From the NCBI GenBank assembly GCA_007127395.1, contig SKZL01000335.1, forward strand, positions 1-5,404: DNA of 5,404 nucleotides, in the 5' to 3' direction. The stretch is from Balneolaceae bacterium (GTDB lineage: Bacteria; Bacteroidota; Rhodothermia; Balneolales; Balneolaceae). The notes under the pieces are model-generated. The model did no database searches and was not told the DNA's origin. It saw only the letters and a list, made by a program, of their open reading frames with translations. Position numbers and translations under genes: made by a program. Positions 1 through 5,404 of the stretch are shown here, piece by piece. How positions within the stretch are numbered: the first letter of the stretch is position 1; each line of letters begins with the position of its first letter.

Positions 1-549
1 ACCCCGGTAGAAAAATTCCCGATAACCCTCTTTTTGTAAAGAAGTGACTTCACTTTTTGAGACAAATGCCGCAATTTGCTGCGGTGTATGGTTCATTTGA
101 ATATCCAAATAGTGCAGTGACATTCGGCCAAGTTTAATCTGCAGATCTCTCAAATAAGCTGCCACTGCCGCTCCAAGCGGTTGTACGGACTCGTCACCCG
201 TGATTTCAATACCCTCGGTACACAAAACAGTTACAAGAATTTTAACACTGCTTTTTGACTTAGATAAAGCAGACATAAACTGATTGAAGTGATAGAGATC
301 CTCAGCTCTATCCTCCTTGCCGAGGTAGCAGACGATATGCACTCTCTCTTCCTCCATTGAATCCGGGAAACCGGTTATCAAATCTCTCGCATTTGCGATG
401 GTGCTCCTTTTCGAACACTCCAGGATTGCTTCCAATGAATCACCAAAAGGATCATTGCATATCAGAAATAGAGGTATTGAAAGTGGTTTTGATGGTAAAT
501 TGACCGATGCCGATCGTTCGAACGTGCTTTTGTGAATCCAATCTTCGGG
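1..549 (-). other. Ketoreductase structural subdomain, truncated by window edge
   Basis: After the post-AT linker, residues 893-1075 resemble the non-catalytic N-terminal half of a modular KR. They open with a Trp-containing strand (DWIHKSTFER), continue through a degenerate Rossmann-like region and a helix PLGAAVAAYLRDL, and end with YREFFYRG, close to the 'YR.g.R' that precedes the NADPH-binding glycine motif. The glycine motif and the Ser/Tyr catalytic residues would lie beyond position 1, so activity and stereochemistry cannot be judged. The similarity is by pattern only, as this subdomain is poorly conserved. Confidence 0.65.
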
Positions 550-3225
550 CAGCTCCGAAATAGTGTCTGATCTCCTGATCTCTTTTAATCTGACGGTTTT
601 TTTAACTGAAGGTGGTTCGGGAAGCCAGTAGGTGGTTTCAGCAAAGGGGTATCCCGGCAGCGAAACCTTATAGGTATCGTTACCCGGATAGAGTGAGTTC
701 CAATGGATTGACTTTCCTGAAATCCAGCACTGTGCAGCACCATTCAGTATTCCTCTCCATTCCGGATCGGTATCATCTAATGATTGATGAAGATCAGATT
801 TTTTGACAAAGGGCAGGTTGCGTCGGATCAGTCCGGAAAGCTGGCTTCCGGGTCCAACCTCAAAAAACCGGTAGTGATTCTCTTCGTTAAAAAAGGTGCA
901 GGCTTTTTGAAACAGTACAGGCTGCAGCATCTGATGAATCCAGTACCCGGGATCCAATCGTTCAATTTCAGAGCCGGAATAAGTACTGAGCCACGGAATA
1001 GAGGGAGAGCCCGTTTGAAACTGTTGAATCTGTTTCAAAAAAGGTTCTGCAATTTTTTGGAATACTTTAGAGTGAAATGCCCGGCTCGACTGTAACCTGA
1101 CACAGGTTATGCCATGCTCATCCAGTTTTGATTCCATCCGTTCAATCTCATCAGTTGAACCGGAAACGGTGATGATACCGGGAGCGTTTAATGCAGCCAA
1201 CTCACATCCTGTACCTGCAAGGCTTGAGGCACTCTCCCAATCCGCAAGTATGGTAAGCATGGCACCTTCAGGGGTAGTGTCAATGAGTAAGCCCCGTTTA
1301 TAAATTATGCTGATGGCATCCGATTCCCCCAAGGCTCCGGACGCAACCGCTGCTGCAAACTCTCCCAGACTATGTCCGAGAACAATGTCGGGAGTTATGC
1401 CGATCTCCTGCCAGAATCGGGTCAGCGCCCGCTGCAACAGATAGATACATACCTGAGACTCCGCAACGGATTTTGGCAGGATCCCACTATTGAAAAAGTG
1501 ATAAGCGAGCTCAGGAACCACTTCTTCAGACAACGTGATAAGCTGATCGGCATGTTTTTTAAAAGTAGAATTGAAATGATATAGCTTTGAACCCATTCCT
1601 GCATATTGGGAACCCTGACCCGGGAATAGAAAAACATTTTTTGATGATGCATTTTTCCCATGATCAACTTTCTGAGGATTGAATACCGCTATTTCACTTT
1701 CCTGATCCCGGATTGTGACCATCCTCCAATCCAGTTCCGTCCTGCCCTCCCGTAAAGTGATTGCGATGTCACTGATGTTACTATCCGGATTTTGGCATAC
1801 ATCATCGATCTGTTTTTTGACAGATTCCAATGCAGTTGGATTCGCTGCTGTAAGGGGTAAAATTTGAGGTGTACGAGAGTCCGCTCTGTTCACTTTTGAT
1901 AACACCGGTGGTTCTTCCAGTAACAGGTGAACATTGGTTCCGCCCATTCCAAGTGAACTGACTGCAGCTCTTCTGATCTCTTTATCGGAGTGCCATTGCC
2001 TGTTACTAGGATCAATTTTCAGTCGGCTGTCGTTAAGATCGTATCGTGGGTTTAATTCTTTGAAATAGTGGTTGCCCGGCAATGTTTGATTTTTGAGCGC
2101 CAATAGGGCTTTCATTAAACCCACAAGTCCGGAGGCTGTATCCAGATGACCTGTTATTGCTTTCACCGCTCCAACAAAACATGAATCTTCGTTATGATTA
2201 TATTTGCCGTATACCTGATCAAGGGCAGTTAATTCGATCGGATCACCGACCTCGGTTCCGGTGCCATGCGCCTCGATAAATTCAATTTGTGATGGATCCA
2301 GATTAGCAACTCTCAGTGCTTCATTAATGACTGAAATATGTCCGCCTACAGATGGCGCGGTAAAACCTGCTTTTTGTGATCCGTCATTATTCATAGCAGA
2401 TCCGGCTATGACTCCATAGATTGTATCACGGTCACGAATAGCATCATCCATCCGTTTCAAGACCACCATAACACCCCCGCTGCCGCCAACAGTACCATCT
2501 GCAGAGGCATCAAAAGGTTTGCAATACCCGGTTTTTGAGAGTATTCCACCCTCATTATAGAGATAACCTGAATTTTGAGGAACTTGAAGCGAACAGGCAC
2601 CTGCAAGTGCTACATCACACTCCATACTGAGTAGCTGCTGAGATGCTGAATGAACGGCAGCGAGGCCTGTTGAGCAGGCTGTTTGTATGTTGATTGCCGG
2701 CCCGTTCAGATTCAGTTTGTAAGCAATCCGGGTGGCAGAAAAATCCTTTTCATTACCCAGCATCAAGGAGTGTCCATGAATATCCCGGAACCTTTCCGGG
2801 TTTGGGTATATCAGTTTTTGAGCATATTGATTTGAACCAACTCCGGTAAACGTGCCAATCCTGTAATCGGTCCGGTTGGGGTCTATCCCGGCAGACTCCA
2901 AACTATGCCAGGCAAGTTGAAGTAACATTCTCTGTTGCGGCTCCATCAATTCCGACTCTTTGGGGCTGTAACCAAATAACTGCGCATCAAAGCGGTCGAT
3001 ACTTTTGATAGAACCGTGAACCGGTATGAATTTGGGATTTTTAATAAGATCGCTATTCAGTCCGCTTGAGTGCAGGTCACGTACATTCAATCGCTGAATT
3101 GCACTTTTGCCGCTCAAAAGAAGTTCCCAAAACTGCTCCGGAGAATCTGCTCCGGGTACTCTCATGGCACTACCGATAATGGCAACACGTGTCTCCACTT
3201 CATATGGATAATCTTCAAATCTCAT
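1..3225 (-). CDS. Type I modular polyketide synthase, KS-AT-KR(partial), 3' end outside window
   Basis: This is the first 1075 residues of a modular PKS with no stop codon before the left edge. It should extend the chain received from the NRPS encoded just upstream by one two-carbon unit. The start is the ATG at 3225-3223, chosen for its AGGAG ribosome site, its ATGA overlap with the NRPS stop, and because the KS fold begins at about residue 13. Domains are KS (about 13-440, Cys184, His320, His360), a KS-AT linker, AT (about 530-826, GQGSQ at 536-540, Ser619 in GHSLGE, Arg644, His718), a post-AT linker (LPGYPF at 856-861), and the structural subdomain of a ketoreductase (from about 893). No dehydratase lies between AT and KR. 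The catalytic KR half and the acyl carrier protein are expected beyond the edge. The short N-terminal head carries no coiled-coil docking domain. Confidence 0.97.
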   Translation of the reverse strand, partial: MRFEDYPYEVETRVAIIGSAMRVPGADSPEQFWELLLSGKSAIQRLNVRDLHSSGLNSDLIKNPKFIPVHGSIKSIDRFDAQLFGYSPKESELMEPQQRMLLQLAWHSLESAGIDPNRTDYRIGTFTGVGSNQYAQKLIYPNPERFRDIHGHSLMLGNEKDFSATRIAYKLNLNGPAINIQTACSTGLAAVHSASQQLLSMECDVALAGACSLQVPQNSGYLYNEGGILSKTGYCKPFDASADGTVGGSGGVMVVLKRMDDAIRDRDTIYGVIAGSAMNNDGSQKAGFTAPSVGGHISVINEALRVANLDPSQIEFIEAHGTGTEVGDPIELTALDQVYGKYNHNEDSCFVGAVKAITGHLDTASGLVGLMKALLALKNQTLPGNHYFKELNPRYDLNDSRLKIDPSNRQWHSDKEIRRAAVSSLGMGGTNVHLLLEEPPVLSKVNRADSRTPQILPLTAANPTALESVKKQIDDVCQNPDSNISDIAITLREGRTELDWRMVTIRDQESEIAVFNPQKVDHGKNASSKNVFLFPGQGSQYAGMGSKLYHFNSTFKKHADQLITLSEEVVPELAYHFFNSGILPKSVAESQVCIYLLQRALTRFWQEIGITPDIVLGHSLGEFAAAVASGALGESDAISIIYKRGLLIDTTPEGAMLTILADWESASSLAGTGCELAALNAPGIITVSGSTDEIERMESKLDEHGITCVRLQSSRAFHSKVFQKIAEPFLKQIQQFQTGSPSIPWLSTYSGSEIERLDPGYWIHQMLQPVLFQKACTFFNEENHYRFFEVGPGSQLSGLIRRNLPFVKKSDLHQSLDDTDPEWRGILNGAAQCWISGKSIHWNSLYPGNDTYKVSLPGYPFAETTYWLPEPPSVKKTVRLKEIRRSDTISELPEDWIHKSTFERSASVNLPSKPLSIPLFLICNDPFGDSLEAILECSKRSTIANARDLITGFPDSMEEERVHIVCYLGKEDRAEDLYHFNQFMSALSKSKSSVKILVTVLCTEGIEITGDESVQPLGAAVAAYLRDLQIKLGRMSLHYLDIQMNHTPQQIAAFVSKSEVTSLQKEGYREFFYRG
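748..1638 (-). other. Acyltransferase domain, predicted malonyl-CoA
   Basis: This domain loads the extender unit onto the module's carrier protein. It has GQGSQ (536-540), the nucleophile Ser619 in GHSLGE, Arg644 25 residues later for the extender carboxylate, His718 about 100 residues after the serine, and EVGPG (789-793). The specificity motif is RAFH. Its AFH part resembles the malonyl form HAFH and not the methylmalonyl form YASH, and GHSLGE lacks the methylmalonyl-associated GHSQGE. Malonyl-CoA is therefore the best call, with some doubt because of Arg715. Confidence 0.85.
1906..3189 (-). other. Ketosynthase domain
   Basis: This domain catalyses decarboxylative Claisen condensation of the incoming thioester with the extender unit. 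The catalytic triad is complete: Cys184 in TACSTGL, His320 in EAHGTGTEVGDPIE and His360 in KAITGHLDTASG, with the usual spacings of 136 and 40 residues. The Gly-rich GMGGTNVH motif closes the domain. The Cys context QTACST, in place of the common DTACSS, is a form I recall from KS domains of hybrid NRPS-PKS lines, which fits the upstream NRPS. The His360 motif departs from the usual KxNIGH. Confidence 0.95.
3222..3225 (-). promoter_or_regulatory. ATGA stop/start overlap of the NRPS and PKS genes
   Basis: On the minus strand the PKS ATG (3225-3223) and the NRPS TGA (3224-3222) share bases in ATGA. This is a classic arrangement for translational coupling. It keeps the two partner proteins in step and shows that the genes share one transcript. 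Confidence 0.95.
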
Positions 3226-5404
3226 CGGGATCTTCTCCTGCGCTCTTTTAGAAGTTCCATTCGTGATTTATTGCCGATCTCGGTCGGTGGATCGCTTTTC
3301 GTCTGTCGATCATTTAGGCGCTCCGCTTCATGGTTGCCATGACCGTTCAGTTTCTTGCCGTTTGAACCTCTGATGGTTGTTATTCTACGGCTCAACTGTT
3401 CTACCGTAGGATATTCATACAGATCCGTAACCTTGATCTCCTGACCAAGGTGTTCGCGCAATTTTCGATATATCAGATTGATGCTCAATGAATCGCATCC
3501 CATATCAAAAAAGTTGAGGTGATAGGGAACTTCGTCTTTTTGCAACACACCCATACAGATTTGTGCAATCCATAGCCGTGGATCCTGATCATCTGCATAG
3601 TGGATCGATTTGGGCTCAGCAGTGGCTGCAGGTGCGGGTAACCGGCTGGTATCAAGTTTGCCGTTCGTTGTAACCGGCAAAGATTCCAGAATAAAGATGA
3701 AAGAGGGTATCATATACTCCGGAAGGAGTTTTTTGAGGTACATCTTCAGATCTGTTTCATCGGGCTGCTGAATGTCAGCCGGAGTACACCAGGCAATAAT
3801 TTTTTTACCGGCCGGTGACTCATGTACCCCAACTGCTGCCGTTTGAACCTTTTGATGCTGCATCAGAGCATACTCAATTTCTCCTGTTTCAATCCGGTAG
3901 CCCCTGATTTTAATCTGTTGATCAGATCGGCCGATGTAGACGATTCTGCCGTCGTTCAACCGCCGTACAATATCACCGGACCGGTACATTTTACGTCCAA
4001 ATTCATCCTTTAAAAATCGCTCCTCATTCAACTCTTGCCGATTCAGGTACATATCACATACACCGGCGCCGGAGACATAGAGCTCGCCCGGGATATTATC
4101 AGGGACCAAATTGCCTTTTTCGTTCCGTATGGACAATCCAAGGTCAGGAATCGGCTCGCCAATAGGGCTGTGATGTTTTAGTGTGTCTGAAACATGCAAT
4201 CTGTAGTGGGTCACATGTACAGTTGTTTCAGTGATTCCATACATGTTGATCAGAGCCGGTATTCGGTCACCAAAACTCTTGAACCACGGCTTCAGGGAGG
4301 CTGTATTCAATGCTTCGCCTCCAAAAATAACCCATTTAAGGCTTGAATAATCTTCTTTTGGCCGCTTCAAAATTTCACCTGAAAGATGACTGAAAGAAGA
4401 AGGGGTCTGGTTTAGAACGGTAATCTTATTTTGATGAATAAGATCGGCAATTTGATCCGGAAAACGCGCCTGATCTGCATCTGCTACATACAACTCACCG
4501 CCATACAATAATGCACCCCATATTTCCCACACTGAAAAATCAAAAGCATAGGAGTGGAACATCATCCAGCGATCATCCCGGCCAAACGAAAACCACGGTT
4601 CGGTGGATGTAAAGAGCCGCATGACGTTGGAATGGGTGACCAACGCACCCTTTGGCTTGCCCGTTGAACCTGACGTGTAGATGATATATGCGTTATCCTC
4701 AGGCTTCAATTTTTCAGTTTGATGATCTTGAACTTCAAGAGGGTTATGAAGAAAATCATCACTGATCAGAATTTCCCTGCATTTAATCTTGCCTGAATTT
4801 GCTGTATCGGTTATAAGGCACGACAGATCGCTATCTTCAGCTATAAACTCCAATCTTGCTTTTGCATTGGATGGATCAAGTGGGACATAGGCTGAACCGT
4901 TCCGCATGATTCCGATGATTCCGGCTATAAGATTTACTGACCGGTTCATGCAGATACCAACCGGCTTTTTCAGGTCTCTGACGGAGAGTTTTTCAGCGAG
5001 CTGTTCAGAGATAATCAGGCTTGCCCTTTGCAACTCACGATATGTCAAGGTTTTCTCTTTATCCTTGACGGCAGTTTTGTCCGGGTAGAGTTCACAAGCC
5101 GCATCAAACCAATCAACCAGATTGTCATAAGGCAATTCCGGCTCTTTATTGGGTTTGATTCGCTGCTGAAGAAGTTCATATTCATTTCGATCGATGATAT
5201 CCAGGTCATCAATTTTTTCATCAGGATTGTTGCAGATAGATTCAAGCAGGGTGATATAACGATCGATGAACTGCTGAATCGAATTCTCTTCAAAAAGATC
5301 GGAATTGTATCGAACCATTCCGCCCAATTGATCTGAGAGGTCGAGCAGGTCGAGCCCCAGATCAAATTGTCCCTCTTGCTGACAGGTATGATAAGGTTCA
5401 ACCG
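3222..5404 (-). CDS. Nonribosomal peptide synthetase, C-A(Thr)-PCP module, 5' end outside window
   Basis: This is the C-terminal 726 residues of an NRPS, counting from the first whole codon at 5402. It selects an amino acid, adenylates it with ATP, loads it on a phosphopantetheine arm and joins it to an upstream chain. Domains in order are the end of a condensation domain (about 1-85), a complete adenylation domain (about 93-589), a carrier domain (about 604-677) and a charged tail ending in an Arg-rich stretch. The A-domain core motifs are all present: LTYREL, YTSGSTGKPKG, NMYGITET, GELYVSG, YRSGD, GRSDQQIKIRGYRIE and NGKLD. The pocket code DFWNIGMVHK is the known threonine signature. A TTG at 5327 is not the start: the frame stays open to the right edge and the 25 codons before it continue condensation-domain sequence (QFDL motif). 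The stop overlaps the next gene's ATG, so the two are co-translated. There is no thioesterase or reductase, so the chain is passed on to the PKS. Confidence 0.97.
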   Translation of the reverse strand, partial: VEPYHTCQQEGQFDLGLDLLDLSDQLGGMVRYNSDLFEENSIQQFIDRYITLLESICNNPDEKIDDLDIIDRNEYELLQQRIKPNKEPELPYDNLVDWFDAACELYPDKTAVKDKEKTLTYRELQRASLIISEQLAEKLSVRDLKKPVGICMNRSVNLIAGIIGIMRNGSAYVPLDPSNAKARLEFIAEDSDLSCLITDTANSGKIKCREILISDDFLHNPLEVQDHQTEKLKPEDNAYIIYTSGSTGKPKGALVTHSNVMRLFTSTEPWFSFGRDDRWMMFHSYAFDFSVWEIWGALLYGGELYVADADQARFPDQIADLIHQNKITVLNQTPSSFSHLSGEILKRPKEDYSSLKWVIFGGEALNTASLKPWFKSFGDRIPALINMYGITETTVHVTHYRLHVSDTLKHHSPIGEPIPDLGLSIRNEKGNLVPDNIPGELYVSGAGVCDMYLNRQELNEERFLKDEFGRKMYRSGDIVRRLNDGRIVYIGRSDQQIKIRGYRIETGEIEYALMQHQKVQTAAVGVHESPAGKKIIAWCTPADIQQPDETDLKMYLKKLLPEYMIPSFIFILESLPVTTNGKLDTSRLPAPAATAEPKSIHYADDQDPRLWIAQICMGVLQKDEVPYHLNFFDMGCDSLSINLIYRKLREHLGQEIKVTDLYEYPTVEQLSRRITTIRGSNGKKLNGHGNHEAERLNDRQTKSDPPTEIGNKSRMELLKERRRRSR
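3225..3371 (-). other. Basic C-terminal tail of the NRPS, possible docking element
   Basis: About 49 residues follow the carrier domain. They are rich in Lys, Arg, Asn, Glu and Gly and end in RMELLKERRRRSR before the TGA. No catalytic fold is visible. Such tails on the last carrier domain of an assembly-line protein often help it find its partner. Here the partner would be the PKS translated next, whose first dozen residues are acidic. The docking role is an inference from position and charge. Confidence 0.5.
3235..3239 (-). promoter_or_regulatory. Ribosome binding site of the PKS gene
   Basis: The minus strand reads AGGAG nine bases before the ATG at 3225-3223, inside the last codons of the NRPS gene. 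It is a near-consensus Shine-Dalgarno at normal spacing and supports this start codon. Confidence 0.85.
3372..3593 (-). other. Peptidyl carrier protein (thiolation) domain
   Basis: This four-helix carrier domain holds the growing chain on a phosphopantetheine arm. The attachment serine is Ser638 (codon 3491-3489) in the motif FFDMGCDSLS, followed by the typical helix and the YEYPTVEQLS segment. The core is GxDSL, as in PKS acyl carrier proteins, rather than the GGHSL usual for PCPs facing a condensation domain. That fits delivery to the ketosynthase of the next protein. It is not the GGDSI form seen before epimerisation domains, and no such domain follows. Confidence 0.92.
3636..5126 (-). other. 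Adenylation domain, predicted L-threonine
   Basis: This is a complete amino-acid-activating domain that forms aminoacyl-AMP and loads the PCP. Mapped onto the GrsA pocket positions, the residues are Asp288, Phe289, Trp292, Asn331, Ile359, Gly361, Met387, Val395, His396 and Lys582 (numbered from the codon at 5402). This string, DFWNIGMVHK, is the established Stachelhaus code for threonine. The phosphate-binding loop YTSGSTGKPKG and the A10 lysine (NGKLD) are intact, so the domain should be active. I aligned by eye, but the anchoring motifs leave little room for register error. Confidence 0.9.
5148..5404 (-). other. Condensation domain, C-terminal end
   Basis: The first 85 or so visible residues match the end of an NRPS condensation domain: a QFDLGLDLLD strand, then a YNSDLFEE motif and a helix, as in the usual 'Y..dLFe..ti' ending, followed by the linker into the A domain. 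The catalytic HHxxxDG motif and all specificity-relevant parts lie upstream, outside the window. I cannot therefore say whether it is an LCL, DCL or starter-type domain, or whether it is active. Confidence 0.85.

Noticed and set aside
612..1303. Three plus-strand reading frames (612-806, 784-1095, 1109-1303)
   Set aside because: They lie antisense to the AT and post-AT linker, whose motifs are intact on the minus strand. Their translations look like no known protein, and none has a convincing ribosome site.
1372..1667. Short frames on both strands inside the AT domain (1372-1584 plus, 1422-1667 minus)
   Set aside because: Both are shadows of the AT region in other frames. The true frame carries GQGSQ and GHSLGE.
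3070..3342. Plus-strand frame across the NRPS/PKS junction
   Set aside because: It lies antisense to the KS N-terminus and the NRPS tail. Its low-complexity Ser/Arg-rich translation is a by-product of the opposite strand.
3225..3593. Epimerisation domain or thioesterase after the PCP
   Set aside because: Only about 49 hydrophilic residues remain before the stop, too few for either domain. The PCP also lacks the GGDSI core typical of epimerase partners.
5325..5327. TTG as the start of the NRPS gene
   Set aside because: The frame is open upstream to 5404, and the residues before the TTG match the C-terminal part of a condensation domain, so the true start is outside the window.
3822..5336. 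Plus-strand frames at 3822-4013, 4906-5088 and 5028-5336
   Set aside because: All are antisense to the adenylation or condensation coding sequence, with no motif or start signal of their own.
5045..5401. Minus-strand 118-codon frame near the right edge
   Set aside because: It overlaps the NRPS in a different frame on the same strand. The NRPS frame carries the condensation-end and A-domain motifs and runs to the window edge.
1..5404. CRISPR array, insertion sequence, tRNA or terminator
   Set aside because: Both strands are fully explained by continuous minus-strand coding sequence. I saw no regular repeats, transposase motifs, tRNA-like arms or hairpin followed by a T-run between genes.

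Overview
The window is an internal slice of an assembly-line natural-product gene cluster. It is coded entirely on the minus strand by two large open-ended genes. Base composition looks moderate (roughly mid-40s % GC by eye, from three sampled lines). The coding style and a clear AGGAG ribosome binding site fit a bacterium, but two megasynthase fragments do not fix the lineage. A Gram-negative of the Bacteroidota/Balneolota type, or another mid-GC group, is only a guess.

Layout, in the direction of transcription (high to low coordinates): positions 5404 to 3222 hold the 3' part of a nonribosomal peptide synthetase (NRPS) gene. It contains the end of a condensation (C) domain, a complete adenylation (A) domain, a peptidyl carrier protein (PCP) domain and a short, strongly basic C-terminal tail. 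The gene continues beyond the right edge. Its TGA stop overlaps the ATG of the next gene (ATGA, 3222-3225). From 3225 to the left edge runs the 5' part of a type I modular polyketide synthase (PKS): ketosynthase (KS), acyltransferase (AT), post-AT linker, then the structural half of a ketoreductase (KR). It is open for 1075 codons and leaves the window just before the expected NADPH-binding half of the KR. There is no gene-free stretch over 300 bases, and I see no RNA gene, mobile element, repeat array or terminator.

How they work together: the A-domain pocket residues read D-F-W-N-I-G-M-V-H-K, the classical ten-residue signature for threonine. The PCP would carry the threonyl intermediate after the C domain has joined it to the upstream chain. 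The KS of the PKS would take over that chain, and the AT (malonyl-type by most motifs) would supply a two-carbon unit. With no dehydratase between AT and KR, a working KR would leave a beta-hydroxy group. The predicted segment is a threonine extended by malonate, i.e. a 4-amino-3,5-dihydroxyhexanoyl (statine-like) unit. The overall architecture is a known type. The points worth a second look are a FabF-like KAITGH motif in the KS, an RAFH motif in the AT, and a basic-tail/acidic-head pair at the junction of the two proteins.
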